From NCBI RefSeq assembly GCF_019802345.1, contig NZ_JAINDZ010000013.1, positions 1 through 64,000 on the forward strand: a stretch of 64,000 nt of DNA. Direction: 5' to 3'. This stretch comes from Methylosinus sp. Sm6. GTDB taxonomy: Bacteria > Pseudomonadota > Alphaproteobacteria > Rhizobiales > Beijerinckiaceae. The first letter of the stretch is position 1, and each line of letters opens with the position of its first letter. Of this stretch, positions 7,972-18,776 are shown piece by piece. Below the pieces are notes generated by a model. That model was not told where the DNA came from. It saw only the letters and a list, made by a program, of their open reading frames with translations, and did no database searches. Both the position numbers and the translations under genes were made by a program.

Positions 7972-9834
7972 ATGACTCGGCGGCGCGCGCTCGCCGCTCT
8001 GTCGAGTCTCGCCGGCCTCGTCACGCCCGGATGGGCGATCCGCGCCGCTTACGCCGCGCCGGAGCCGGGAGAGGTCGAGAGCCGCGGCCTGTCGATCTTC
8101 GGCGATTTTTCCGAGCCGCCGGATTTCAGGTCCTTCGCCTATGTGAATGTCGATGCGCCCAAGGGCGGGACGCTGACGGTTCAGCCCACCGTGAACTCCA
8201 ACGGCGCCTTCGACTCGTTCAATCCCTTCATCCTGCGCGGCAATCCCGCCGCGGGCGCGGCGATGATCTATGATTCGCTGATGGTCGAGAGCCTCGACGA
8301 GCGCGATGTGGCCTATGGCCTCGTCGCCGAGAAGGTGCGCATCTCCGCCGACAGGCTCACCTACACGTTTTTTCTGCGCAAGGAAGCGCGCTTCCATGAC
8401 GGCTCGCCGCTCACGGCGCATGACGCCGCCTTCTCGCTGAACATCATCAAGACGGAAGGCAGCCCGGTCTATTCGCAGCTGCTCCTCGATCTCGAGAGCG
8501 CCGTCGCCGTCGCCGACGATATTCTCGTCGTCAAGCTCGCGCCGACCCGCTCCCGCAAGCTGCCGCTCATCGTCGCCGGCATGCCGATCTTCTCGAAAGC
8601 CTATTACACGGCCCATAAGTTCAACGAGTCGAGCCTCGAGCCGCCGCTCGGCTCGAGCGGCTACAAGATCGGCAAGTTCGAGGCGGGCCGCTATATCTCG
8701 CTGGTCCGCGTTGCCGATTATTGGGGCAAGGATCTGCCGGTGAATGTCGGGCAGGGCAATTTCGACGTCGTCCGCTATGAATATTATGGCGATCTCAATG
8801 TCGCTTTCGAGGCGTTCAAATCCGGCGCGATCTCGGTGCATGAGGAGTTCGTCTCGGCCAATTGGGCGAAGGGCTATGATTTCCCCGCCGTGCGCGACGG
8901 GCGGATCAAGCGCGAATTGATCCCCGATCACAACATGTCCGGCATGCAGGGCTGGCATTTCAACACCCGCCGCGCGAAGTTCAAGGATCCGCGCATTCGC
9001 GAGGCGCTCGGCTACGCCTTCGATTTCGAATGGTCGAATCAGAATTTGTTCTACGGCGCCTATAAGCGCACGACCTCCTATTTCGAGAATTCGGATCTGA
9101 AGGCGGAAGGCCCGCCCAGCGCCGAGGAGCTCGCTCTGCTCGAGCCTTTCCGCGACAGGCTGCCTCGGGAAGTCTTCGGCGAGCCGTTCCGTCCGCCCGT
9201 TTCGGACGGCTCCGGCCAGGACCGCAATCTGCTGCGCAAGGCGACCGAGCTGCTGCTCGCCGCCGGCTGCACGCGCAAGAACGGCGTGATGCTGTTGCCG
9301 GACGGCGAGCCGCTCGAGTTCGAGTTTCTCGAACATCAGCAATCGCTCGAAAAGCTGATCCTGCCCTTCATCAAGAACCTCAAGCTCATCGGCGTGAACG
9401 CCTCGCTGCGTTTCGTCGACTCGGCGCAATGGAAGCGCCGGCTCGACGATTATGATTTCGACGTGATGTCGATCCGCTTCATCGTCGTCTACACGCCGGG
9501 CGACGATCTGCGCGCCTTCATCGGCTCGAAGGCGGCGACGACGCCGGGCTCGCAGAATTACGCCGGCGTCGCCGATCCGGTGGTCGACGCGCTGATCGAG
9601 AAAGCCGCCGCCGCCAATTCGCGCGCCGAGCTGCGGACGGTGATCCATGCGCTCGATCGCGTGCTGATCGCCGGACGTTATTGGATCCCGCATTATTACA
9701 TGGGCGCGTTCCGTGTCGCCTATTGGGACGCGTTCGGTCGCCCCGAACGCGCGCCGCGCTTCGATCCCGGCATCGGCTCGACTTGGTGGTGGGACGAGGA
9801 AAAGGCCAAGAAAATCCATTTCGTGGGGCGCTGA
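7972..9834 (+). CDS. ABC transporter periplasmic peptide-binding protein, YejA-like (copy 1)
   Basis: About 620 residues of the family-5 extracellular solute-binding proteins (oligopeptide/YejA type). A twin-Arg-like leader (MTRRRALAALSSLAG, cleavage near AAYAAPEPGE) should export it to the periplasm. Family landmarks: GLSIFGD, APKGGTL, SFNPFILRGNPAAGA, ARFHDGSPLTAHDAAFSL, and DPRIREALGYAFDFEWSNQNLFYGAYKR. ATG 7972 starts the leader; TTG 7930 is the alternative. It delivers short peptides to the YejB-YejE-YejF transporter encoded downstream. A closely related paralogue follows after only 4 bp. Confidence 0.92.
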   Translation: MTRRRALAALSSLAGLVTPGWAIRAAYAAPEPGEVESRGLSIFGDFSEPPDFRSFAYVNVDAPKGGTLTVQPTVNSNGAFDSFNPFILRGNPAAGAAMIYDSLMVESLDERDVAYGLVAEKVRISADRLTYTFFLRKEARFHDGSPLTAHDAAFSLNIIKTEGSPVYSQLLLDLESAVAVADDILVVKLAPTRSRKLPLIVAGMPIFSKAYYTAHKFNESSLEPPLGSSGYKIGKFEAGRYISLVRVADYWGKDLPVNVGQGNFDVVRYEYYGDLNVAFEAFKSGAISVHEEFVSANWAKGYDFPAVRDGRIKRELIPDHNMSGMQGWHFNTRRAKFKDPRIREALGYAFDFEWSNQNLFYGAYKRTTSYFENSDLKAEGPPSAEELALLEPFRDRLPREVFGEPFRPPVSDGSGQDRNLLRKATELLLAAGCTRKNGVMLLPDGEPLEFEFLEHQQSLEKLILPFIKNLKLIGVNASLRFVDSAQWKRRLDDYDFDVMSIRFIVVYTPGDDLRAFIGSKAATTPGSQNYAGVADPVVDALIEKAAAANSRAELRTVIHALDRVLIAGRYWIPHYYMGAFRVAYWDAFGRPERAPRFDPGIGSTWWWDEEKAKKIHFVGR

Positions 9835-9838
9835 GGGC

Positions 9839-11710
9839 ATGGATCGCCGCCATTCGCCGCTCCTCACGCGTCGCGGCGCGTTGCGGCTCGGAGCCGCCGC
9901 GCTCCTCGCCGCGCCCGCGCGCGGAGCTGCGGCGCAGGCGGGCGGCGAATATGAGAGCCATGGCCTCTCGATTTTCGGCGATCTCGAGCTGCCGGTCGAT
10001 TTCGACCATTTTCCTTACGCCGATCCCGCGGCGCCGATCGGCGGGACGCTCATTCTCGAGCGGCCGGCGACCAAGAACGACAGTTTCGACTCGCTCAACG
10101 GCTATATTCTGCGCGGCAATCCGGCGGCGGGGCTCGAGCTTCTGTTCGACCGGCTGATGGCGCCGAGCCTCGACGAGCCGGACGCGGTCTATGGTCTCGT
10201 CGCGCGCAGCGTGCGCGTATCGGCGGATCGCTCGACCTATACGTTTTTCCTGCGGCCGGAAGCGCGCTTCCACGACGGCTCGCCGCTCACCGCCCATGAC
10301 GTGGCCTTCTCGCTCGAGGCGCTGAAGAAGGACGGCCATCCGCTGATCGCGCTGCCCTTGCGCGACATGACGAGCGCGACAGCAAGTTCCGACCATGAGC
10401 TCGTCGTCGCTTTCGCGCCGGAGCGCCCGCGCGAATTGCCGGTGCTGGTCGCGAGCCAGCCGATCTTCTCGAAGGCTTATTATCAAGCTCATAAATTCGC
10501 CGAGACCACGCTCGAGGCGCCGCTCGGCTCGGGACGCTACCGCATCGCCGCGGTCGAGCCCGGGCGTTACGTCGTTTATGAGCGCGTCGCCGATTATTGG
10601 GGCGCCGAGCTGCCGGTCAATCGCGGACAGGGCAATTTCGCGACCATACGCTATGATTATTTCGCCGACGCCGGCGTCGCCTTCGAGGCCTTCAAGGCCG
10701 GGACCATCTCGCTGCATGAGGAGTTCCGCGCCTCTTATTGGGCGACCGGCTATGATTTTCCCGCCATGCGCCAGGGGCGCGTCGAGCGCGAGGAGATCCC
10801 CGACCGCAACGCCTCCGGCGCGCAAGGCTATTTCCTCAATGCGCGGCGTCCGATCTTTCAGGATGCGCGCATCCGCCGCGCGCTGGTCTACGCCTTCGAT
10901 TTCGAATGGACCAATCGCAATCTCTTCCACGGCGCCTATCGCCGCACGACCTCCTATTTCGAAAATTCGGATTTGAAAGCGGAGGGCCCGCCCGGCGCCG
11001 ACGAGGTCGCTCTGCTGGAGCCCTTTCGCGACAAGGCGCCGAAGGAGGTGTTCGGCGAGCCTTTCCGGCCGCCGGCGTCCGACGGCTCCGGCCAGGATCG
11101 CGCTTTGCTGCGCAAGGCCTCGGATCTGCTCGCGGCGGCGGGATGCACGCGGCGCGACGGCGTTCTGCTGCTGCCGGACGGCGCGCCCTTCCGCTTCGAA
11201 TTCCTGCAATTCTCGAGCTTCTACGAGAAGATCACACAGCCCTATATCAAGAATCTGCGGCTGCTCGGCATAACCGCGACCGAGCGCGTCGTCGATTCGG
11301 CGCAATATAAGCGTCGCGTCGACGAATTCGACTATGACGTGCGCACCGAACGGCTGCGCATCACCCATTCGCCCGGCGAGGAGCTGCGCGCGCTGTTCGG
11401 GTCCGAGCAAGCGGGCATCCCCGGCACGCGCAATATTTCCGGCGTCGCCGATCCGGTCGTGGACGCGCTGATCGCCAAAGCGCTGCAGGCGAGAACGCGC
11501 GCGGAGCTGGCGACGGTCTGCCGCGCGCTCGATCGCGTGCTCATCGCGGGAGCCTATTGGGTCCCGCATTGGTACAAGCCTTCGTTCTGGCTCGCCTATT
11601 GGGACATGTTCGGGCGGCCCGCGCGCGCGCCGCGCTACGATCCCGGCGTCGCTCAGACCTGGTGGGTCGACACGGACAAGGCCGAGAAGCTCAAAATGAC
11701 GGGACGCTGA
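9839..11710 (+). CDS. ABC transporter periplasmic peptide-binding protein, YejA-like (copy 2)
   Basis: A 623-residue family-5 solute-binding protein with a Tat-like leader (LTRRGALRLGAAALLAA, cleavage near GAAAQAGG). It aligns end to end with the preceding gene, sharing long blocks such as TTSYFENSDLKAEGPP, VFGEPFRPP and SDGSGQD, so the pair is a tandem duplication. Divergence is concentrated in the binding half (for example TLILERPATKND against TLTVQPTVNSNG), consistent with different peptide preferences feeding one permease (inference). It lies 3 bp upstream of the yejB-like gene. Confidence 0.92.
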   Translation: MDRRHSPLLTRRGALRLGAAALLAAPARGAAAQAGGEYESHGLSIFGDLELPVDFDHFPYADPAAPIGGTLILERPATKNDSFDSLNGYILRGNPAAGLELLFDRLMAPSLDEPDAVYGLVARSVRVSADRSTYTFFLRPEARFHDGSPLTAHDVAFSLEALKKDGHPLIALPLRDMTSATASSDHELVVAFAPERPRELPVLVASQPIFSKAYYQAHKFAETTLEAPLGSGRYRIAAVEPGRYVVYERVADYWGAELPVNRGQGNFATIRYDYFADAGVAFEAFKAGTISLHEEFRASYWATGYDFPAMRQGRVEREEIPDRNASGAQGYFLNARRPIFQDARIRRALVYAFDFEWTNRNLFHGAYRRTTSYFENSDLKAEGPPGADEVALLEPFRDKAPKEVFGEPFRPPASDGSGQDRALLRKASDLLAAAGCTRRDGVLLLPDGAPFRFEFLQFSSFYEKITQPYIKNLRLLGITATERVVDSAQYKRRVDEFDYDVRTERLRITHSPGEELRALFGSEQAGIPGTRNISGVADPVVDALIAKALQARTRAELATVCRALDRVLIAGAYWVPHWYKPSFWLAYWDMFGRPARAPRYDPGVAQTWWVDTDKAEKLKMTGR

Positions 11711-11713
11711 ACA

Positions 11714-12820
11714 ATGGGCGCCTATATCGCGCGACGGCTGCTGCTGATGATCCCGACGATCTTCGGCATCATGCTCATCTCCTTCGTGATCGTGCAATTC
11801 GCGCCGGGAGGCCCGGTCGAGCGCGTGATCGCGCAGATGCAGGGGCTCGACTCCGGCGCGACCTCGCGCTTCTCGGGGGGCGGCGGCGATGTCGGACGCG
11901 GCGGCGGCGCCGGGCAGATCGGCGCCGACGCCGGCGCCAAATATCGCGGCGCGCAGGGGCTCGACCCCAAATTCATCGCCGAGCTGGAAAAACAGTTCGG
12001 CTTCGACAAGCCCGCCTGGGAACGCTTCCTGCTGATGGTGAAAAACTACGCCGTCTTCGATTTCGGCCGCAGCTATTTCCGCGACGAGAGCGTGCTGAAG
12101 CTGATCGGCGAGAAGCTGCCCGTCTCCATGTCGCTCGGCCTCTGGATGACGCTGATCTCCTATTCGGTGTCGATTCCGCTCGGCATCGCCAAGGCGGTGC
12201 GCGACGGCCAGCGCTTCGACGCCTGGACATCCAATCTCATCATCGTCGGCTATGCGATTCCGAGCTTTCTCTTCGCCATGCTGCTGATCGTGCTGTTCGC
12301 CGGCGGCTCCTTCTGGCAGATTTTTCCGTTGCGCGGCCTCATGTCTGAAAATTTCGCCGAACTGTCCCTCCCGGCCAAGATCGGCGATTATCTCTGGCAT
12401 ATCGTCCTGCCGGTCTCGGCCATGACGCTCGGCGCCTTCGCGACGCAGACGTTTCTCACCAAGAACTCGTTCCTCGACGAGATCCGCAAGCAGTATGTGC
12501 AGACCGCGCGTATGAAGGGCTTGACCGAGAACCGCGTGCTCTACGGCCATGTGTTCCGCAATGCGATGCTGATTGTCGTCTCGGGCTTTCCGGGCGCTTT
12601 CGTGCACGCCTTTCTCACCGGCTCGGTGCTGATCGAGACGATCTTCTCGCTCGACGGTCTCGGCTATCTCTCCTATGAATCGATCGTCAATCGTGATTAT
12701 CCGGTCGTCTTCGCCAATCTCTATATATTCGCGCTGCTCGGCCTCGTGGTGAATCTGCTGTCGGATCTCACCTACACATGGATCGATCCGCGCATCGATT
12801 TCGAGACGCGCGAGGTATGA
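11714..12820 (+). CDS. yejB: peptide ABC transporter permease, YejB-like
   Basis: A 368-residue inner-membrane permease. The first helix (RRLLLMIPTIFGIMLISFVI) and the following VIVQFAPGGPVER are characteristic of OppB/YejB proteins; a Gly-rich loop (about 50-75) and LDPKFIAELEKQFGFDKPAWERF precede the remaining helices. The EAA-type loop is visible around FLDEIRKQYVQTARMKGLTENRVLYGHVFRNAML. It pairs with the YejE-like permease starting 5 bp downstream. Confidence 0.93.
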   Translation: MGAYIARRLLLMIPTIFGIMLISFVIVQFAPGGPVERVIAQMQGLDSGATSRFSGGGGDVGRGGGAGQIGADAGAKYRGAQGLDPKFIAELEKQFGFDKPAWERFLLMVKNYAVFDFGRSYFRDESVLKLIGEKLPVSMSLGLWMTLISYSVSIPLGIAKAVRDGQRFDAWTSNLIIVGYAIPSFLFAMLLIVLFAGGSFWQIFPLRGLMSENFAELSLPAKIGDYLWHIVLPVSAMTLGAFATQTFLTKNSFLDEIRKQYVQTARMKGLTENRVLYGHVFRNAMLIVVSGFPGAFVHAFLTGSVLIETIFSLDGLGYLSYESIVNRDYPVVFANLYIFALLGLVVNLLSDLTYTWIDPRIDFETREV

Positions 12821-12824
12821 TCCG

Positions 12825-14003
12825 ATGAACGAGACGAGAGCCTTCTCCCTCGACACGCAGCCGCGCATCGCGCCGGCGATTCCCGGCGACGGGCTGCTGC
12901 GGCTGCGTCCGATCGACCGCCGGCGGCTCGCCAATTTCAAGGCCAATCGTCGAGGCTTTCTGTCCTTCTTCCTGTTCATGGCGCTGTTCGTCATGTCGCT
13001 GATGGCCAACTTCATCGCCAACGACAAGCCGATCCTCGCCTATTACAAGGGCGAGCTGCTGTTCCCGGCGTTCAGGGATTATCCGGAGGAAAAATTCGGC
13101 GGATTTCTCGCCCGCACCGACTATCGCGATCCGGTGATCGAGAAGGAGATCGAGGCCAATGGCTGGATGCTGTGGCCGCCGGTCCGCTACTCCTACGACA
13201 CGCATAATCTCGATCTGCCGACGCCGGCGCCTTCGCCGCCCACCTGGGCGCTGAGCAAGGCGCAATGCGAGGCGGCCGCGGCCAAGAAGCTCGGACCTCA
13301 GAACGCGCATCTCGGCTGCTCGGCGATCGAATGGAATTGGCTCGGCACCGACGATCAGGGCCGCGACGTCGTGGCGCGGCTGCTCTATGGGTTCCGCATC
13401 TCGGTGCTGTTCGGCCTCATCCTGGCGGGAGTCTCGTCGGTGATCGGCGTTGCGGCGGGAGCTGTGCAGGGCTTTTTCGGCGGGCGCGTCGATCTCGTGT
13501 TCCAGCGCTTCATCGAAGTGTGGTCGTCGCTGCCGCAACTCTATCTGCTCATCATCATCTCGTCCTTTCTCGTGCCGGGCTTCTTCGTCCTGCTCGGCAT
13601 ATTGCTGCTGTTCTCCTGGGTCTCGCTCGTGCATGTGGTGCGGGCGGAGTTCCTGCGCGCGCGCAATTTCGAATATGTGAATGCGGCGCGGGCGCTCGGC
13701 CTCTCCAACTTCCGCATCATCACGCGGCATCTTCTGCCCAATGCGACGGTCGCGACCTTGACCTTCCTGCCCTTCGTGCTCAATTCCTCGATCACGACGC
13801 TGACCTCGCTGGACTTCCTCGGCTTCGGCCTGCCGCCGGGCTCGCCCTCGCTCGGCGAGCTGCTGCTGCAGGGCAAATCCAATCTCCAGGCGCCCTGGCT
13901 CGGCCTCACCGGCTTCGTGATCATCGCGCTGATGCTCTCGCTCCTGGTGTTCATCGGCGAGGCGGTGCGCGACGCTTTCGACCCGAGAAAGACGTTTCGG
14001 TGA
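12825..14003 (+). CDS. yejE: peptide ABC transporter permease, YejE-like
   Basis: A 392-residue permease with a cytoplasmic N terminus, a first helix at about residues 45-65, a long periplasmic loop (70-165) ending in GTDDQGRDVVARLLYGFRIS, and a five-helix permease core. The EAA loop is FLRARNFEYVNAARALGLSNFRIITRHLLPN, followed by FLGFGLPPGSPSLGELL, both diagnostic of the DppC/YejE type. It forms the membrane channel with the YejB-like protein. The next two genes are a toxin-antitoxin pair rather than the ATPase, which interrupts the usual yej order. Confidence 0.93.
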   Translation: MNETRAFSLDTQPRIAPAIPGDGLLRLRPIDRRRLANFKANRRGFLSFFLFMALFVMSLMANFIANDKPILAYYKGELLFPAFRDYPEEKFGGFLARTDYRDPVIEKEIEANGWMLWPPVRYSYDTHNLDLPTPAPSPPTWALSKAQCEAAAAKKLGPQNAHLGCSAIEWNWLGTDDQGRDVVARLLYGFRISVLFGLILAGVSSVIGVAAGAVQGFFGGRVDLVFQRFIEVWSSLPQLYLLIIISSFLVPGFFVLLGILLLFSWVSLVHVVRAEFLRARNFEYVNAARALGLSNFRIITRHLLPNATVATLTFLPFVLNSSITTLTSLDFLGFGLPPGSPSLGELLLQGKSNLQAPWLGLTGFVIIALMLSLLVFIGEAVRDAFDPRKTFR

Positions 14004-14036
14004 GAAGATGCTAGAGTCTGCAGGGAGAGTTTACCC

Positions 14037-14282
14037 ATGAACAAGATCGTCCGCGAACATTACCCCGCCTCGCAATTGCCCGCCGATCTGCGCGAGGAGA
14101 TCGGAGACGACGCGAAGGTCACTGTGACGATTGTCGTGGAGGACACGCCCGAGAGAGCAGGCGAAGGCCTAAGCTGGTTCGATCGGCACAAGCACATTCA
14201 GCGCGACTATTATAAGTCCACGGAAGAGGTCAATGAATATGTCCGGGCGCTGCGTGACGAGTGGAGCCATCGCGAGCGATGA
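14037..14282 (+). CDS. putative antitoxin of a VapBC-like pair
   Basis: An 81-residue acidic protein (MNKIVREHYPASQLPADLREEIG...VTVTIVVEDTP). A short N-terminal half with strand-like VTVTIVVE and a C-terminal helical tail (STEEVNEYVRALRDEW) is the layout of alphaproteobacterial antitoxins paired with PIN toxins. GGGAG lies about 10 nt upstream of the ATG. Its stop overlaps the start of the PIN gene by 4 bp (ATGA), the usual translational coupling for toxin-antitoxin pairs. The DNA-binding mode cannot be told by eye. Confidence 0.7.
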   Translation: MNKIVREHYPASQLPADLREEIGDDAKVTVTIVVEDTPERAGEGLSWFDRHKHIQRDYYKSTEEVNEYVRALRDEWSHRER

Positions 14283-14721
14283 CAATCAAGGGCTACCTCG
14301 ACGCCAATATCTTCATTCTCGCTTTTGAGCGGCAGGGACCCGTTTCCGATTGCGCCCGGTCTGTTTTCGACCTGGTCAACGAAAGAGGCGCGGTGGCCGT
14401 GATAAGCGAGCTTCTCGTCGCCGAGCTTCTCGTTCATCCCATTCGTAAAGGCGATGATCGGCTTGCGGCCGTCTACAGCGAGTTGCTCGGATCGCCAACC
14501 GGCTTCGAAACTCGACCGATCGACCGGCAAGTCCTCGTCGAGGCCGCCAGACAACGGGCGATCCGAGGAAAAACGAAGCTTCCGGATGCTATCCATGTCG
14601 CCACGGCGCGCCTGCATGCCTGTCGCGCGTTCGTGACGGCGGATCGCAAGCTCGAGGTCGCGATGGATCTCGAGTCGATCGACCTCGGCCCACATACCGT
14701 AGAAGCGATCCGCGCCCTCGC

Positions 14722-14725
<4 letters not shown>
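14279..14725 (+). CDS. PIN-domain toxin (VapC-like RNase)
   Basis: A 148-residue PIN-domain protein. The domain starts GYLDANIFILAFE with the first catalytic Asp (Asp8), continues with a conserved Glu in VISELLVAELLVHP (Glu44/Glu49), then KLPDAIHVATA (Asp103) and AFVTADRKL (Asp122): four acidic positions expected to bind Mg in VapC-type endoribonucleases. It overlaps the antitoxin gene by 4 bp upstream and the yejF-like gene by 4 bp downstream, so a toxin is translationally coupled to a transporter ATPase. Confidence 0.8.
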
Positions 14726-16353
<1,628 letters not shown>

Positions 16354-16433
16354 GCGGCCGGCAAGCTCCTTGCCTTCGCAGCCGGAACGGCCGAAGAATT
16401 GCGGTGGGCAGCCCGCCGAGGAGAGACGAGAAC

Positions 16434-17831
16434 ATGAGCCAGCTGCAGGATTGGTCGGAACAAGCCACGCCGATCGATTTCGTCGACAAGGAAAGCTGGC
16501 CGATTCACGCCGAGACCTTGCCGCCGCCCATCGCGGCCTTCGCCAAGGCCAGCGGCTTCGACGGCAAGGCGGGCGCGCATTTATTGGCGCCGGGGCCGGA
16601 TGGCGCGCCGGCGCTGGTTCTGTTCGGCCTCGAGGCGCCGAGCGCGCGTCATCGCGATCCTTTCCTGCCGGGCAAGCTCGCGACCGTGCTGCCCGCGGGC
16701 CTCTATCGCCTGCGCGAGGGCGTCGACGACCCTGCGGCGGCGGCGCTGGGCTTTCTCCTCTCGGCCTATTCCTTCACGCGCTATCGCGAGCGCAAGAATG
16801 AGGAGCCGCGCCTCTGCGCGCCGCAGCAGACTGACCGCGACCGCATCGAGCGCGTCGCCGCGGCGATTTGCTTCGGCCGCGATCTCGTCAACACGCCGGC
16901 CAATGATCTCGGACCGACAGCGCTCGCCGAGGCGGCGCTGCAGCTCGCGGCGAGGCATGGGGCAGAGGCGCGCGTCATCGCCGGCGACGCTCTGCTCGCC
17001 GAGAATTTCCCGTTGATCCATGCCGTCGGCCGCGCCGCCGCCGAGCCGCCGCGGCTCGTCGACATTACGTTCGGCCCGGAAAGCGCGCGTAAGGTCACGC
17101 TGGTGGGCAAGGGCGTCTCATTCGACAGCGGCGGCCTCGACATCAAGCCCGGCGGCGCCATGCTGCTGATGAAGAAGGACATGGGCGGCGCCGCCACGGC
17201 GCTCGCCCTCGCCGACATGCTGATGGGCGCGAAGACGCCGCTGCGCCTGCGCGTGCTGCTGCCGATCGTCGAGAACGCCATTTCGGCGAACGCCATGCGG
17301 CCGGGAGACATTTATCCGAGCCGCAAGGGCCTTTCGGTCGAGATCGGCAACACCGACGCCGAAGGGCGTCTCGTCCTCGCCGACGCGCTGGCGCTGGCGA
17401 GCGAGGACGAGCCCGATTTGCTCATCGATTTCGCCACGCTCACCGGCGCCGCGCGCGTCGCCCTCGGACCGGACTTGCCGGCTCTCTACACCGGCGACGA
17501 CGCGCTGGCGCAGGAGATCGAGGCGCATGGCCGCAAGCTCGGCGATCCGGTCTGGCGCCTGCCCTTGTGGGAGCCATATGACTCCCAGCTCGACGGCAAG
17601 GCGTCCGATCTCGTCAATGTGTCGAGCGGGCCGCATGCCGGCTCGATCACCGCGGCCTTGTTCCTGCGGCGCTTCGTCTCGGCGCCGGAGCGCTGGGCGC
17701 ATTTCGACCTCTTCGCCTGGAACGCCTCGGCCAAGCCCGGGCGGCCGGAGGGCGGCGAGATTCAAACCGCGCGGCTGCTCTTCGATCTCATCGAGGAGCG
17801 CGCCGTCCGCTGGAGCGCGAACAAGAAGTGA
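16434..17831 (+). CDS. M17 leucyl aminopeptidase family protein
   Basis: A 465-residue cytosolic metallo-aminopeptidase. The catalytic half has VGKGVSFDSGGLDIKPGG (metal-binding Lys/Asp), KKDMGGAA (Lys and Asp ligands) and the M17 signature NTDAEGRLVLADAL. The N-terminal ~150 residues form the variable domain. ATG 16434 follows GAGGAGAG and starts MSQLQDW; the upstream in-frame codons look non-coding. It lies 80 bp after the peptide transporter and overlaps the NlpC/P60 gene by 4 bp, so imported peptides are probably hydrolysed by its product. PepB-like specificity is possible. Confidence 0.93.
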   Translation: MSQLQDWSEQATPIDFVDKESWPIHAETLPPPIAAFAKASGFDGKAGAHLLAPGPDGAPALVLFGLEAPSARHRDPFLPGKLATVLPAGLYRLREGVDDPAAAALGFLLSAYSFTRYRERKNEEPRLCAPQQTDRDRIERVAAAICFGRDLVNTPANDLGPTALAEAALQLAARHGAEARVIAGDALLAENFPLIHAVGRAAAEPPRLVDITFGPESARKVTLVGKGVSFDSGGLDIKPGGAMLLMKKDMGGAATALALADMLMGAKTPLRLRVLLPIVENAISANAMRPGDIYPSRKGLSVEIGNTDAEGRLVLADALALASEDEPDLLIDFATLTGAARVALGPDLPALYTGDDALAQEIEAHGRKLGDPVWRLPLWEPYDSQLDGKASDLVNVSSGPHAGSITAALFLRRFVSAPERWAHFDLFAWNASAKPGRPEGGEIQTARLLFDLIEERAVRWSANKK

Positions 17832-18673
17832 GCGACGCATTCGACAAGCGCCTGACGCCGGCGCGCCCCGATCTCGCCGCGCGCCATCTCGAAGGCCGCG
17901 TGCAGGCGGCCCGCTTCGTCGAGGGGCGGCGCATGCAGGTGAAGGAGGGCGTCGCCGATTTGAAGCGCGAGCCGCGCCCCGACGCGCGGCTCGACACGCA
18001 GGCGCTCTATGGCGAGATCGTCACCGTTTACGATGAAGAAGAGGGCTGGGCCTGGGCCCAGCTCGCGCGCGATTCCTATGTCGGCTGGCTGCCCGCCAAT
18101 CTGCTGTGGAGCCGCATCGAGCGCCCGACGCATCGCGTGCGCGTCCCGCGCGCCTTCGTGTTTCCGCGCCCGGACATAAAGGACCCGCCGCTGCTCGCTC
18201 TGCCGCTCGGCGCCGAGATCGAGATCGTCAGCGAGCGCGACTCTTTTCTCGTCGCGGCCGACGGCGGCTTCGTCTACGCAACGCATCTCGCGCCGCGCGC
18301 GGAGCGCTTCGCCGATTTCGTCGCCTTCGCCGAAATGCTGATCGGCGCGCCCTATCTGTGGGGCGGCAAATCCTGGCTCGGGATCGATTGCTCCGGCCTC
18401 GTGCAGACGTCGCTCGCCTTCGCCGGCGTCGAGGCGCCGCGCGACACCGATCTGCAGGAGAAGGCGCTGGGCGAGCCGCTGCCCGAGGGCGCGGCGCTGC
18501 GGCGCGGCGACCTCGTGTTCTGGAAGGGCCATGTCGGCGTGATGCGCGACGCGGAGACGCTGCTGCACGCCAACGCCCACCATATGCAGGTCGCGAGCGA
18601 GCCTTTTGCGCCCGCGCGCGCGCGCATTCTGGCGGCGGGCTCGCCGGTGACGAGCGTGCGGCGGCTGACGTAG
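17828..18673 (+). CDS. NlpC/P60 (C40) peptidase with SH3-like domains
   Basis: A 281-residue protein beginning at a GTG that overlaps the aminopeptidase stop (GTGA). Residues about 25-155 contain two SH3b-like beta modules (EEGWAWAQLARDSYVGWLPA; LGAEIEIVSERDSFLVA). Residues 160-270 form the NlpC/P60 domain with catalytic Cys188 (IDCSGLVQ), His235 (KGHVGVM) and a third polar residue at LLHANAHHM (His247). The layout matches dipeptidyl-peptidase VI-like enzymes that cut gamma-D-Glu-diamino-acid bonds in murein peptides. No signal peptide is visible, favouring cytosolic murein-peptide recycling with the adjacent aminopeptidase. Confidence 0.9.
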   Translation: MSDAFDKRLTPARPDLAARHLEGRVQAARFVEGRRMQVKEGVADLKREPRPDARLDTQALYGEIVTVYDEEEGWAWAQLARDSYVGWLPANLLWSRIERPTHRVRVPRAFVFPRPDIKDPPLLALPLGAEIEIVSERDSFLVAADGGFVYATHLAPRAERFADFVAFAEMLIGAPYLWGGKSWLGIDCSGLVQTSLAFAGVEAPRDTDLQEKALGEPLPEGAALRRGDLVFWKGHVGVMRDAETLLHANAHHMQVASEPFAPARARILAAGSPVTSVRRLT

Positions 18674-18720
18674 CCGCTGGCGGCGGCGCGCGAAACGGAA
18701 GCTGTCGCCGCGAAGGATTT

Positions 18721-18742
18721 GGGCCGGGTGATGTCCCGGCCC
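18721..18742. terminator. GC-rich hairpin between convergent genes
   Basis: Perfect 8-bp stem GGGCCGGG / CCCGGCCC with a 6-nt loop (TGATGT), 48 bp past the end of the NlpC/P60 gene and 35 bp beyond the end of the convergent secreted-protein gene. A TTTTAAAAA stretch follows on the plus strand near 18775. Position suggests a terminator, possibly for both strands. Confidence 0.6.
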
Positions 18743-18776
18743 GCGAGGCTCTATCGCTGAGCGATCATGCCTGCTT

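Noticed and set aside
9518-13027. Long minus-strand open frame opposite the peptide-transport genes.
   Set aside because: Arg/Glu/Asp-rich non-protein-like translation antiparallel to clearly real yej genes.
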